A stretch of DNA of 64,000 bases from Nitrospirota bacterium (GCA_035516965.1 DATIZR010000040.1:1-64000); one strand, 5' to 3'; positions 26,628 to 37,170 are shown, counted from the first letter of the stretch. Notes: generated by a model from the sequence alone, not told the origin. A program made the numbers and translations.

Positions 26628-27401
26628 TTATTTCCCCTTCGCCTCCTGCCACAGCTTCTCCATCTCGTCGAGTGTCATCTCGTTCAGTGACCTGCCCGAG
26701 TCGGCAGCGGACTCTTCGATATATCTGAACCGCCTGATGAACTTGCCAATGGTCTTCCGGAGCGCTTTGTCGGGGTCGACAGCGAGGAACCGGGACAGGT
26801 TCACGAGCATGAAGAATATGTCGCCCAGTTCTTCTTCTATCCTGGCAGCGTCCTCCGATTTCAAGGATTCTTTGAACTCCGCGATCTCCTCGTCGAGCTT
26901 GGGAAGCGCCTCGTCGATCCTGTTCCAATCGAAACCGACGCGGGCCGCCCGCTCCTGGAGTCTGTGCGCGCGGGTGAGCGATGGCATGCTCCGGGGCACC
27001 CCCTCGAGGATCGATTTGCGATGCTCGGAACCCCTTTCCTTTTTCTTTATCTCCTCCCAGCTTGCTATAACCTCCGTGTCGGTTGAGAGCTTTTCCCCGC
27101 CGAACACGTGGGGGTGCCGACGGATCATCTTCTCGACGTTCGTTTCGATCACGTCCCGCATCGTGAATTCACCCTTCTCCTCGCCGATCCGGGCATGGAA
27201 GATGATCTGGAACAGGAGATCGCCGAGCTCTTCCCTGACCTTCTCAGGGTCTCCCTCGTCAAGAGCATCGATCACTTCATAGGCTTCTTCGATCAGGAAA
27301 GGCTTCAGGGACTCGGTGGTCTGCTTGCGGTCCCAGGGACAGCCATCGGGACTTCGCAGCTTTGCCATGAGATCGACGAGCTTGCTGAGACTATCCGGCA
27401 T
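26628..27401 (-). CDS. mazG: Nucleoside triphosphate pyrophosphohydrolase MazG
   Basis: 257 residues. It hydrolyses (d)NTPs to NMP and PPi as a housecleaning enzyme. Two MazG domains: EEAYEVIDALDEGD with EELGDLLFQIIFHA, and the second with KLDEEIAEFKE and EEELGDIFFMLVNLSRF, giving the paired ExxE/ExxD metal sites. SPDGCPWDRKQT near the N-terminus is diagnostic. Convergent with the DUF3443 gene and divergent from the small exported protein. Confidence 0.95.
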   Translation of the reverse strand: MPDSLSKLVDLMAKLRSPDGCPWDRKQTTESLKPFLIEEAYEVIDALDEGDPEKVREELGDLLFQIIFHARIGEEKGEFTMRDVIETNVEKMIRRHPHVFGGEKLSTDTEVIASWEEIKKKERGSEHRKSILEGVPRSMPSLTRAHRLQERAARVGFDWNRIDEALPKLDEEIAEFKESLKSEDAARIEEELGDIFFMLVNLSRFLAVDPDKALRKTIGKFIRRFRYIEESAADSGRSLNEMTLDEMEKLWQEAKGK

Positions 27402-27463
27402 AGAACTTACCTCGCATAGGGGGTAACGTTACACAAACAGCATGGTGTTTGCAAGCTTTTTTC

Positions 27464-27492
27464 TTGAAAGCCCTTTGTCAATATGGTAATCT
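27464..27492 (+). promoter_or_regulatory. Probable promoter of the small exported protein gene
   Basis: TTGAAA (27464-27469), 17-base spacer, TAATCT (27487-27492); about 50 bases before the ATG at 27544. Confidence 0.5.
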
Positions 27493-27543
27493 TACACGTG
27501 CGAGTGGCGCCCGTAACTTTCTGATTCTGAAAGGAGTTCGAAC

Positions 27544-27963
27544 ATGTTGAGGCGAGCATTGACCGTCATCCTGCTGCTGTCCATCGTTGTTCTGCTCACT
27601 GCCATGGGAGGAAAGGGCGGAGGGTTCGAACGGGTGCCCCGTGTGGAAAAGGATTATGCAGTAGTGGTGACCGATGTTTCAGGCAGGAAGATCGATGGCG
27701 AGAAATTCAGCTGGGAAGGCCGTATCCGTTTTTCCGGCTACATGGGGATGGCCGAGGTGAACATCCCCTTTGAGAGAATAAAAGAAGTGACGGTGGGAGA
27801 GAAGCGGGACCGGAAAGTGCCGGTCACGGTCCGCCTTTCCGACGGCAGCGAAACAACCTTCGAGGTCGACGCGGACTCGCGCTGCTATGGAGAGGCAGGC
27901 TTCGGCAGTTTCATGCTTGTGATGAGCGATATTAAAGCAATCGGTTTCAAAGGCCTTCGCTAG
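27544..27963 (+). CDS. Small exported protein of unknown function
   Basis: 139 residues. An N-terminal hydrophobic segment (about 5-21) and a Gly-rich turn precede a beta-rich domain with repeated VTV/VRL strands (RKVPVTVRLSDGSETTFEVDADS). Ribosome site AAAGGAG. I do not recognise a family. Its own promoter and the lack of overlap with glnD suggest an independent gene. Confidence 0.65.
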   Translation: MLRRALTVILLLSIVVLLTAMGGKGGGFERVPRVEKDYAVVVTDVSGRKIDGEKFSWEGRIRFSGYMGMAEVNIPFERIKEVTVGEKRDRKVPVTVRLSDGSETTFEVDADSRCYGEAGFGSFMLVMSDIKAIGFKGLR

Positions 27964-28051
27964 GCGAAGCGCAGTGGCAGCGGGGTAAGCAGAGGAAAGC
28001 CCCGGCGTCTCTGAGTCCCCGTGGCGCACCTTTTCCGTCCGGCTTCCTATC

Positions 28052-30628
28052 GTGGAACCCTTGAATCAACAAATTCCCCAATCCCAGGAAAACAGTCTTA
28101 AAACCTTCCTTGCCGAGGAGAACGCGGTAATCCGGGTGGCGCATTTTGCGGGTGCGTCAGGCAGCGAGGTGGTCCAGCGGCGAACTAGCCTGATAGACAC
28201 GATACTGCGCGATGCTCACAGAAAGGTCGCTGCATCAGGCCCTATGCCGGTGCTTGTTGCCATCGGCGGCTACGGCAGGGGAGAGCTCAACCCCCATTCC
28301 GATATCGACATCATGTTCCTCTGTAGGGACGAGTTGGACAGAAAACGGGCGCCGGAGCTCCTGTACCTGCTCTGGGACGCGGGACTCGACATCGGGTACA
28401 GCGTGCGCACGATCAAGGAATGCGTGACGCTCGCGAGGCAGGATATCAAGATCCGCACCTCGCTCCTCGAGTCCCGTTTGATCGCCGGGGAACTCTCCCT
28501 CTACCAGGTTTTTCTCGCTGCCATGCAAAGCGACGTGTTTTACTGGAAGGCGTCCGCGTTCATCGCTGAAAAACTGTCTGAACGGAGCAGCACCCGCAGG
28601 AAGTACGGCGGGTCTGTTTACCTGCGTGAGCCGAACATCAAGGACGGCGAGGGCGGGCTGCGTGACGTGCACACGGCCCTGTGGATCGCCTTTGCCCACT
28701 TCAGGATATCATCGCTCGCCGGGCTGGTACCCCGGGGTATCATCACGCAGGGACAGTATGACGTGTTCCTGCGGTCCCGCAACTTTCTCTGGAACGTAAG
28801 GAACGAGATTCATTACCTCTCCGGCCGCAAGAACGACCACATCACCTTCGACCTTCAGGAGCAGGCGGCCCGCGATCTGCGGTATCGTGATTCCGCACAC
28901 CTGTTCGCCGTCGAACGGTTCATGAAGGCCTACTTCATCCATGCGAGGAACATCAGGGAATTCTCGAACCTGGTGGCCGAGGCCGTGCTCCCGAAACCCG
29001 CGCGCCGCTGGTTCGAGCGGACACGGGCGCTTGGGCCGTTCACGCTCGTCGGCAGGACGCTTATTATCAGCGGCAATGGAACGTGCCAGGGGGACGTTTC
29101 ACTGATCATGCAGGCCTTCGAGGTCGCGAAGTCCCGCCGTGCCGTCTTCTCGGACAGGCTCCGAGACATGATCCGGTCCTGCAGGATCGAGGATGAAGCC
29201 CGGACATCGCCCGACGCAGCGAAGACCTTTCTGGCGATCCTGAATGAACCCGAGAATCTTCCGGACACGCTTGCGCTGATGAAGGACCTCCGGTTTCTCG
29301 GCCGCTACCTCCCGGAGTTCCGGGCAATCCAGGCGCTGGCGCGCCATGATTATTACCACATGTACGCCGTGGATGAACATATCCTGCTGGCCATCCGGAA
29401 CCTGGAGATGCTCTGGTCGGGGAAATTCCCGTCGCTCGCGACGCTCCGCGATGCATTTGCCGGCCTCACCAAGCGATGGCGTCTGACGCTGGCCGTGCTG
29501 CTCCATGACCTGGGCAAGGTGTACCGTGCGGACCATGACGTGAAAGGAGTCGAGATCGCCGGACGGGTGCTCGACCGCCTGGGCGTTGAGGGTGATGACC
29601 GGGCTCGCATCATGTTCCTGGTCAAGAACCACCTTGTCATGTCGAGCCTGTCACAGCGGCGCGAGCTCGATGACGGAAAGGTGATTGCGGATTTTTCCCG
29701 GCTCGTCCGGGACCGCGAGAATCTGTCCATGCTCTACCTGCTCACCTATGCCGATATCTCGGCAGTGCATCCCACGGCATGGACGCAGTGGAAAGCGACG
29801 CTTCTCCAGGACCTCTATCTGCGGACGTTGAATCACCTGGAGTCGAGCGAGCAGGAGACGGAGATGGCGCAATCGCGGCTCGTCACGGCGTCCATCAGGA
29901 TCAGAAACGCGGCCCAGGGGCTCTTTACGCCTGAGGCGATCGATTCCTTCCTGGTTTCGATGCCCGATCAATACCTCCTCTTTACCTCGCCTCGCCGCGT
30001 TGTCGACCATATGAACATGATGCTGAGGCTCCCGGCGGAAAAGCTGGTCATCGAGTATTATCATCGCCCGGAAAAGGGATATACAGAACTTACGGTCTGC
30101 GCCTATGATGCCTACGGCATGTTCTACCGCACAGCGGGCACGATCGCGTCCAAGAACCTGAACATCCTGAGGGCGCAGGTCTACACGTCCCGGACGGGCG
30201 TGATGATCGATACGTTCCAGATCACCGACCCGGAAGGGAAACTCGCCGCCTATGACGACGCGTGGGCGAGTCTCCTCATCGAGCTTCGCAAGGCCCTGAT
30301 GAACGAGAGCAGGCCTCCCGAGCCGGGCCTGTACGCCGCTTCGCGCTACCTCGCCGTCAGAGTGACTCCCGACGTCGCCTTTGACAACGAAACATCGGAT
30401 GCCTTCACCATCATCGATATCACGGCGCGGGACATGGTGGGCTTCCTGTACCGGGTCACGAGGACGCTCTTCCTGCTGAACCTCGACATCGCATCGGCTA
30501 AGATTGTGACTGAAGGCGCCCGGGTCATGGATTCCTTCTACGTGACGGATATGTTCCGCAAGAAGATCGTCGACCATGAGCGGCTCGATAAGATCAAAGA
30601 GGCGCTGCTCAAGGTCGTCGGGGAATAG
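28052..30628 (+). CDS. glnD: [Protein-PII] uridylyltransferase/uridylyl-removing enzyme
   Basis: 858 residues, GTG start with a poor Shine-Dalgarno. Nucleotidyltransferase domain with GGYGRGELNPHSDIDIMFL (about 72-90), the GlnD helical linker, an HD hydrolase domain with LLHDLGKVYRADHD (about 486) and two C-terminal ACT domains that bind glutamine (about 675-750 and 780-855). Senses glutamine and modifies PII proteins, controlling nitrogen assimilation. Length and domain order are standard. Confidence 0.95.
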   Translation: MEPLNQQIPQSQENSLKTFLAEENAVIRVAHFAGASGSEVVQRRTSLIDTILRDAHRKVAASGPMPVLVAIGGYGRGELNPHSDIDIMFLCRDELDRKRAPELLYLLWDAGLDIGYSVRTIKECVTLARQDIKIRTSLLESRLIAGELSLYQVFLAAMQSDVFYWKASAFIAEKLSERSSTRRKYGGSVYLREPNIKDGEGGLRDVHTALWIAFAHFRISSLAGLVPRGIITQGQYDVFLRSRNFLWNVRNEIHYLSGRKNDHITFDLQEQAARDLRYRDSAHLFAVERFMKAYFIHARNIREFSNLVAEAVLPKPARRWFERTRALGPFTLVGRTLIISGNGTCQGDVSLIMQAFEVAKSRRAVFSDRLRDMIRSCRIEDEARTSPDAAKTFLAILNEPENLPDTLALMKDLRFLGRYLPEFRAIQALARHDYYHMYAVDEHILLAIRNLEMLWSGKFPSLATLRDAFAGLTKRWRLTLAVLLHDLGKVYRADHDVKGVEIAGRVLDRLGVEGDDRARIMFLVKNHLVMSSLSQRRELDDGKVIADFSRLVRDRENLSMLYLLTYADISAVHPTAWTQWKATLLQDLYLRTLNHLESSEQETEMAQSRLVTASIRIRNAAQGLFTPEAIDSFLVSMPDQYLLFTSPRRVVDHMNMMLRLPAEKLVIEYYHRPEKGYTELTVCAYDAYGMFYRTAGTIASKNLNILRAQVYTSRTGVMIDTFQITDPEGKLAAYDDAWASLLIELRKALMNESRPPEPGLYAASRYLAVRVTPDVAFDNETSDAFTIIDITARDMVGFLYRVTRTLFLLNLDIASAKIVTEGARVMDSFYVTDMFRKKIVDHERLDKIKEALLKVVGE

Positions 30629-30663
30629 CGCCGCTCCCGGCGAGCACTGCAGTCGACCTTACC

Positions 30664-33600
30664 ATGATGAAACGAATACTGGTCATAGCATCGATCTCCC
30701 TTCTCGTGCTGCTCGCCGCTGTCGAGCTCTACGTCCAGAGCGATTCCTTCGCAGTCCGGCTGCGCCCCCTCGTCATTCAGCAGTTGAAGGACGTGCTGGG
30801 CGAGGAGGTCGGAATCGGCTGGGTGCGCGCGAATTTCATCCCGCTCTACGTCGAAGCGCGCGACATCGTCCTCCTGGACGCGAAGGGCGGGCAGGCCGTT
30901 GCCGTCCGCAAGGTCAAAATATACATCAACCCACTTCCGCTCATTCTGAAAAAGGTTAGCATCACATCGGTCTCCTTGCTGGAGCCAAGGATCTTTGCCG
31001 AACGCTCCAGCGCGGGAGACATCAATCTCGTTCCCCTCGTGGAGCGAATACGCGCGAACCTGAACCGGATGCAGGCACACGGTCCTTCCGGATACAGCAT
31101 CGTCGTGCGGACAATCACGGTCAGCCAGGGTGCCATAACGTGGCAGGATGCTGCCACACCGCTGCTGGCATCCGTGACCGGGCTGCAGGCGAGCAGCAGA
31201 GTGAACGTGGCAGGAGACAGTTTCGCGCTTGCCCTGAAGAACGCTGCTGTCAGCGTCGCTACGCCGGCGCTGCCGGCCATGACGGGCAGGTTGAGCGCTT
31301 CCCTGCGCTATGATAGCGGCCTCGTTCGCTTTGATGCCGTCGATCTTAGCAGCGCCGACACGAAGATGTCCCTTTCGGGCACCATGGGCCTCCTCCCAGA
31401 AGGTCTGCTCAATCTGCGGTTCAGGGCCCGGTCGGGTCCGCAAACCATCAACCGGTTCGCCAGCCTGTTGAAACAGTTGAAAAAGGAAAGCATGTCCCGT
31501 CTCGAGGCTTCGGCAACGATCGAGGGCTCCATCAACGCGCCTTCGATCGCTGGAACCCTTCTGCTTCCCGCGATCGGGTACCAGGGGGTGCAGTTGAAGG
31601 ACGCGGCGCTGTCCTTCTCCTACCGCAACAGGCACCTGGCGATTAGCGGCGAAAAATGGAAGGTCGTCCGCGGCGCCCGGAGCGTCGTGGTGAATAACAT
31701 CGTGGCAGAACTCGGTTACAGCGCACAGGGATTCGATATTCAGCGTTTCGATATCCGGACCGAGGATCTCTCCGTCACCCTCTCCGGAAGGGCCGATCCT
31801 CAGAGGGGCTTTGACGTAGTCCTGGATGCGGAATCCCGCGACAAGGGGCAGGCCCTTTCATTGCTGACGACCCTGCCGATCGAAGGCGGGATCAGGGCCA
31901 CCGGCTCCCTGACGGGTCCGCTCAACGCTCCGCTGTTCGATGGCTCCGTGTCCGCGCGTAAGCTCAGCGTTCGCGGGATTCTGTTCGACGAGGCCTCCGG
32001 CGGGCTCCGGTACCGCTCGAAAAAACTGAGCCTCGAATCCGTCGACATCCACCAGCAGGCATCGCGGTTCTTCTTCGACGGTTCTGTAGAGCTTGGCACG
32101 AAGGACCCGCTTTTCGCCGCGAAGCTCAAGGTTGTCCGGGCCGATGTGGCGCGCGTGGTGGCCCTTTTTTACGAACCGCTCCCGCTTCATTTCTCCGCGA
32201 CCGGCGAGTTCTCCTTCTCAGGCACGGCCCGGGACTTCACCGGGAGCGCACGTCTAGCGCTCGATTCCGGGACGGCCTATCATGAAGCTTTTGCGCGGGG
32301 CGCAATCACGGCGCAGCTTACCAGGGACAGGATCTTTTTTTCGGAAGTCACGGTCCAGAAGGGTAGCGGCATTGTCAGCGGCACAGGATGGATAAGCTTT
32401 AATGGCACCTATCAGGCATCGATCCACGGGCAGGGCGTCAAGTTGTCCGAAGTCAATCTGATCGCACCGGCCCCGGTGGACGGCGCATTCGACCTTTCCA
32501 TCGAGTCGGGAGGCAGCTTCAGACGGCCTGTCGTGACAGCGACCCTGGATATGGACGAGTTCATCCTGCGCCACACCGAATTGGGAGGCTTGAAGGCCGA
32601 ACTGCTGATACAGGACGGCATCCTCACCGGCGCGTCATCGGTTGCCGACGACCGGATCATGCTGTCAGCACGGATGGTGCTCAGCAGACCCTATGCATGG
32701 ACGGCAGACCTCCGGTTGAAGGGGGAGCGGCTCGATCCGCTCCTCCTGCTGGGCAAGAGCGAATTGAGGGGGCGCCTTCTGGCAGCCGTTAATGGGACCG
32801 TCACGCTCCGCGGGAACGGCGTCGATCCTGCATCCCTGGCGGGAAGCGCCCGCTTTCAGCAATTGGGCATCATGATCGGTGATTACCCGATCGAGAACGA
32901 CGGGGCAGCCGTCGTTTCCATCCGGGGAGACCGTCTCAGCATCGCTTCGCTGAATTTCAAGGGGCAGGGGACCCAGCTCGCGGTCACCGGAGGTGCCCGC
33001 TTCCTGAAGGATGTCGATTGTTCCTTTCGGGGAACGGCCAATCTGTCGCTCCTTCGCCCCCTGTTTCGGGATCTGGAGTACAGCGATGGGGCGGCCGAGG
33101 TGAAGCTTACGGTCCGCGATGACTGGGAAAACCCCGATGTGGCGGGCGAATTGACCATCCGGAACGGCGAGGTCAAGATAAGGGACATCCCCCAGAGATT
33201 TTCCTCGTTGAACGGTAAACTGACCTTTGACCGGCAACGGATGGCCGTTGACCGGTTCACCGGTCAAATCGGCGGGGGCACGCTTACGGCGTCCGGGAAT
33301 GCCGAACTCGAAGGCATCGGGATCCGGGATTTTTCGACGCGGGTCGTCTTCGAGAATGTGACGGTCAAGTATCCGGAAGGACTGACATCGACGCTTTCAG
33401 GTGATCTCTCTTATGACGGCAATATCGCCGAGCAGTCCCTGACGGGAGATGTGCTGATCAGACGGGCACGATACGAAAAGCGCGTGGAATGGAAGAGCAT
33501 GCTCGTCGACATCGGGAAGGGGCTCTATCAACGGAAGAAGACCGAGGCCGGGTGGGTTGGCGACACGCAGATCAATATCCGGTTCAGCGGCAAGGAAAAC

Positions 33601-34293
33601 ATCCTGTTCCAGAACAACCTGGCCAAGATCCCGCTCGACGTCGACGTTTTCCTGCGAGGGACAGTGAACCATCCCCAACTCCTGGGAAGGATTGAGGCCC
33701 AGCAGGGATCGGTCTATTTCCGCCAGAATGAGTTCAAGATCCTCCACGCCTCGGTTGATTTTGTCGATCCCAGCCGGCTGAACCCCGTGCTCGATATTCA
33801 GGCTGAGATCCAGATACGGGAATATCTTGTCCGCCTCGCCGTCGCCGGAACCGCGGACCGCGCGGTGGTAACGTTGTTGTCCGATCCGTCGCTTCCCGAT
33901 TCCGACATACTGACGCTGCTCGCGCTCGGAAAGACGGGAAACGAGCTCAAGGGGAAGGAGGCTGGCGTGGGCATGAGCGAGGCGGCATCGTTTGCGACCG
34001 GACAGTTCCAGGACATCTTCGAAAGCCAGGCCCGGAATCTGACCGGACTCGACCGCTTCCAGGTCGATCCCTACGTCAGCAAGGGAGACACGTCCGTTCC
34101 CCGTGTCACGCTCGGCAAGGAGATCGTACAGGACAAACTATATCTCACCTATTCATCGAACGTGGGAGCTACGACACCGGAGCAAATCTTCCGGATTGAG
34201 TATATTCTGAACAGGCATTTTTCTCTGGTCGGAGAGCGGAACGAACTGGGGAACACCGGCGCGGACATCAAATACAGGTTCGAGTTCAGGTAA
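30664..34293 (+). CDS. TamB-like translocation/assembly protein (DUF490)
   Basis: 1,209 residues. One N-terminal membrane anchor (about 4-22), an AsmA-like beginning, a long run of beta strands with repeated GTxxL/GSVxxxxLxL patterns, and a C-terminal DUF490/TamB domain (about 880-1209) with PLDVDVFLRGTVNHPQLLGRI and DSDILTLLALGK. It probably forms a hydrophobic groove bridging inner and outer membrane for lipid or beta-barrel transport. No TamA/BamA partner is adjacent. Starts 35 bases after glnD; two consecutive ATG codons could serve. Confidence 0.88.
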   Translation: MMKRILVIASISLLVLLAAVELYVQSDSFAVRLRPLVIQQLKDVLGEEVGIGWVRANFIPLYVEARDIVLLDAKGGQAVAVRKVKIYINPLPLILKKVSITSVSLLEPRIFAERSSAGDINLVPLVERIRANLNRMQAHGPSGYSIVVRTITVSQGAITWQDAATPLLASVTGLQASSRVNVAGDSFALALKNAAVSVATPALPAMTGRLSASLRYDSGLVRFDAVDLSSADTKMSLSGTMGLLPEGLLNLRFRARSGPQTINRFASLLKQLKKESMSRLEASATIEGSINAPSIAGTLLLPAIGYQGVQLKDAALSFSYRNRHLAISGEKWKVVRGARSVVVNNIVAELGYSAQGFDIQRFDIRTEDLSVTLSGRADPQRGFDVVLDAESRDKGQALSLLTTLPIEGGIRATGSLTGPLNAPLFDGSVSARKLSVRGILFDEASGGLRYRSKKLSLESVDIHQQASRFFFDGSVELGTKDPLFAAKLKVVRADVARVVALFYEPLPLHFSATGEFSFSGTARDFTGSARLALDSGTAYHEAFARGAITAQLTRDRIFFSEVTVQKGSGIVSGTGWISFNGTYQASIHGQGVKLSEVNLIAPAPVDGAFDLSIESGGSFRRPVVTATLDMDEFILRHTELGGLKAELLIQDGILTGASSVADDRIMLSARMVLSRPYAWTADLRLKGERLDPLLLLGKSELRGRLLAAVNGTVTLRGNGVDPASLAGSARFQQLGIMIGDYPIENDGAAVVSIRGDRLSIASLNFKGQGTQLAVTGGARFLKDVDCSFRGTANLSLLRPLFRDLEYSDGAAEVKLTVRDDWENPDVAGELTIRNGEVKIRDIPQRFSSLNGKLTFDRQRMAVDRFTGQIGGGTLTASGNAELEGIGIRDFSTRVVFENVTVKYPEGLTSTLSGDLSYDGNIAEQSLTGDVLIRRARYEKRVEWKSMLVDIGKGLYQRKKTEAGWVGDTQINIRFSGKENILFQNNLAKIPLDVDVFLRGTVNHPQLLGRIEAQQGSVYFRQNEFKILHASVDFVDPSRLNPVLDIQAEIQIREYLVRLAVAGTADRAVVTLLSDPSLPDSDILTLLALGKTGNELKGKEAGVGMSEAASFATGQFQDIFESQARNLTGLDRFQVDPYVSKGDTSVPRVTLGKEIVQDKLYLTYSSNVGATTPEQIFRIEYILNRHFSLVGERNELGNTGADIKYRFEFR

Positions 34294-34367
34294 AGTACGA
34301 GTCTGGAATGAAGAGCGTAACAGAATGGGGGGAATGAAAGCCTCCCTTGCTGATCCGGCATGGCCGC

Positions 34368-37058
34368 TCAGTGCGCTTCATCCCAGTTTCTGCCGGCTGC
34401 CAGATCGATCTTGACCGGGACGTCGAGCCGGACGACGCCCTCCATTTCCTCCCGCACCAACTTCTTCATGATCTCGATCTCGCCGTCGGGTACTTCGAAC
34501 ACGAGCTCGTCGTGGACCTGCAGGATCATCTTCGTGGACAACCGCTCACGGGACATCCGCCGGCTGATGCGGATCATCGCGATCTTGATCATATCTGCAG
34601 CCGTGCCCTGAATAGGCGTGTTCACCGCTGTACGCTCCCCGAAATTCCTCACCGGCGCCGAGGATGAGGACAGCTCCGGGATGAAGCGCCTGCGACCGAA
34701 CAGGGTCGTGACGAAGCCGTTCGTCCTGGCATTCTGGATCGTCCTGTCGATGAACGCACGCACGTTTGGATAGCGACCGAAATAGTTGTCGATGTATCGC
34801 TTGGCCTCCGCATTCGATACGCCGATATCCTGGGCCAGTCCGAAGGCCGAAATGCCATAGATGATGCCGAAGTTGACCGCCTTCGCCTTGCGTCTCATCT
34901 CCGGAGTGATCTCCTTTGCGTCGAGTCCGAATATCTCTGAGGCTGTCCGGGTATGAATGTCCTCGTCGTCTAGGAAGGTCCGGATCAGCACGGGATCGCC
35001 GCTCAAGTGGGCAAGCACGCGGAGCTCGATCTGCGAATAGTCCGCTGAAATGAGGCTCGATCCCGACTCGGCGATGAACGCCTTTCGGATTTCCCTGCCG
35101 AGGTCGGTGCGGATAGGGATGTTCTGCAGGTTCGGCTCGCTACTCGACAGTCTGCCCGTCGCCGTGACCGTCTGGTTGAACGACGTGTGGAGCCTGCCGG
35201 TCCGCGGGTTGATCATGGCAGGCAGGGCGTCGACATAGGTCGATTTGAGCTTAGCCAGCATACGGTATTTCAGTATCTCCGCGGGCAGGGGATGCAGGTG
35301 GGCAAGATCCTGGAGGACGTCTACGTTCGTGGAAAATCCCGTCTTCGTTTTTTTGGTCGGCGTCAGCCCGAATTTACCGAACAGGATATCAGCGAGTTGC
35401 TTCGGGCTGTTGATGTTGAATGCGGTGCCCGCGAGCTCATGGATCGTTGTCACGATCTTTGCCGTCTCCGTTTCAAGCCTGACGGACATGGATTTCAGGA
35501 ACCCGGCATCGACCTTGACACCGGTCCGCTCCATCTCGACAAGAACTTCCATGAGTGGCATCTCGATTTCGCGGAACAGGACATCGAGCTTATGGTCTCT
35601 CAACTGAGGCTCAAGCACCTGCTTCAGTCGCAGCACGATTTCAGCGTCTTCTCCCGAGTATTCCGTAGCCGTCTTGACATCGACTTCTGAAAAAGGGATC
35701 TGCTTTTTGCCGGTTCCGGTTATGTCGGCGTAGGTCGTGGTCTTGTAGTTCAGGAACTCGAGTGCCAGGGCATCCAGGCCGTGGGATGGTCTCTCCGGAT
35801 GAAGAAGGTACGACGCTATCATGGTGTCGAAGTCGATTCCCTTCACGTCGATTCCGTAGTGGCCCAGCACCAGAAGGTCGTATTTCAGGTTCTGGCCGAC
35901 CTTTCTGATGGACGGGTCAGCGAGGAGAGGCCCCAGTCGCTCGAGAACGTGCTCCAGGGCCAGCTGTCCCTGCGCGCCGGGGCCCGTGTGGCGGAGCGGC
36001 AGATAATAAGCCACGCGCGGCTGCACGGCAATGGATATGCCCACCAGCTCTGCCAGGAGAGGATTCACCGACGTCGTCTCCGTATCCAGGCTGATTTCCT
36101 TCGAGGCGGACAGCAGGGCAAGCAGCTCATCAAAATCTTTTTCTCCGAGCACGGACCGGTACTCTTTACCCTGCTCGGGCTCCTGCGTGACATACTTCAG
36201 AAGTGAGGGAAACTCAAGCTCGCGCAGGAGAGCCAGAAGGGCCTGGCTGTCGGGCTCTTTCAAGGCCAAGGCATCGAGATCGATCTCGATCGCAATATCG
36301 GTGTGCAGCAGCGCGAGCTCGCGGCTCAACCGGGCCAGTTGGGCGTTCTCGATGAGCGATTGTCTCAGCTTCGGCCTCGCAATATCCTGTGCATGAGCAA
36401 GCAGATTCTCTATGGTCCCGTACTCCCTGATCAGGGCCTGGGCGGTCTTCTCGCCGATGCCCGGGACGCCGGGAATGTTGTCCGACGCATCGCCCATGAG
36501 CCCCATGACCTCGACGACGCGGTCAGGCCCCACGCCGAACCGTTCTTCCACGTCCTTCGCTTCGTAAACCTTCTCTTTGAGCGTGTCGTATACTTTGATA
36601 TCCGGCCCCACGAGTTGGAGCATGTCCTTGTCCCCGGTGACGATAGTGACGGCGATTCCTTCAGCAATTGCCTTCCGGGCCAGCGTCGCGATCACATCAT
36701 CGGCTTCCTGCCCGTCCCGGACGTAGACGGGGATGCGGAATGCATTGACCAGTTTATGGATAAAGGGGATCTGTGACGCGAGGTCCCGCGGCATCGGGGG
36801 TCGGTGAGCTTTATAATCCCTGAATTCGACATGCCGACGCGTGGTCCCCTTGGGATCAAAAGCGAGAGCGACCAGATCGGGCTTCTTTTCCTTGATCACT
36901 TTCATCAGCATATTAGCAAAGCCGAATGTGGCATTGGTAGGAAGGCCATATGATGTAGAGAGGTTCTTGATGGCATAAAAGGCGCGGTAGATATAAGAAT
37001 TGCCGTCGATGATATAGAGGATTGATCTTTTTTTGCTGTTATTCTTATTTTGTGTCAT
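34368..37058 (-). CDS. polA: DNA polymerase I
   Basis: 896 residues. 5'-3' exonuclease domain (about 10-300), 3'-5' exonuclease with its acidic residues apparently intact (SLDTETT, LKYD, YSGEDAE), and the polymerase domain with motif A DYSQIELRVLAHLSGD, the O-helix KAVNFGIIYG and motif C QVHDELVFEVP. Proofreading is therefore expected. A TTGTTT-N17-TATACT promoter ends 7 bases before the ATG, with no Shine-Dalgarno, so the message is probably leaderless. Confidence 0.95.
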   Translation of the reverse strand: MTQNKNNSKKRSILYIIDGNSYIYRAFYAIKNLSTSYGLPTNATFGFANMLMKVIKEKKPDLVALAFDPKGTTRRHVEFRDYKAHRPPMPRDLASQIPFIHKLVNAFRIPVYVRDGQEADDVIATLARKAIAEGIAVTIVTGDKDMLQLVGPDIKVYDTLKEKVYEAKDVEERFGVGPDRVVEVMGLMGDASDNIPGVPGIGEKTAQALIREYGTIENLLAHAQDIARPKLRQSLIENAQLARLSRELALLHTDIAIEIDLDALALKEPDSQALLALLRELEFPSLLKYVTQEPEQGKEYRSVLGEKDFDELLALLSASKEISLDTETTSVNPLLAELVGISIAVQPRVAYYLPLRHTGPGAQGQLALEHVLERLGPLLADPSIRKVGQNLKYDLLVLGHYGIDVKGIDFDTMIASYLLHPERPSHGLDALALEFLNYKTTTYADITGTGKKQIPFSEVDVKTATEYSGEDAEIVLRLKQVLEPQLRDHKLDVLFREIEMPLMEVLVEMERTGVKVDAGFLKSMSVRLETETAKIVTTIHELAGTAFNINSPKQLADILFGKFGLTPTKKTKTGFSTNVDVLQDLAHLHPLPAEILKYRMLAKLKSTYVDALPAMINPRTGRLHTSFNQTVTATGRLSSSEPNLQNIPIRTDLGREIRKAFIAESGSSLISADYSQIELRVLAHLSGDPVLIRTFLDDEDIHTRTASEIFGLDAKEITPEMRRKAKAVNFGIIYGISAFGLAQDIGVSNAEAKRYIDNYFGRYPNVRAFIDRTIQNARTNGFVTTLFGRRRFIPELSSSSAPVRNFGERTAVNTPIQGTAADMIKIAMIRISRRMSRERLSTKMILQVHDELVFEVPDGEIEIMKKLVREEMEGVVRLDVPVKIDLAAGRNWDEAH

Positions 37059-37065
37059 GGCCGCG

Positions 37066-37094
37066 AGTATAAACTAAAAACATTTTAAAAACAA
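37066..37094 (-). promoter_or_regulatory. polA promoter placing the start site at or next to the ATG
   Basis: On the minus strand: TTGTTT (37094-37089), 17-base spacer, TATACT (37071-37066), then seven bases and the ATG at 37058. Predicted transcription start falls on or next to the initiation codon. Confidence 0.5.
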
Positions 37095-37170
37095 TAAGAT
37101 AAAAATCAGCTTAAATAAAGACTAAGTGGTGGATTTCGCTCACCATGCTCACTATCGCTCAAAAAAGATC

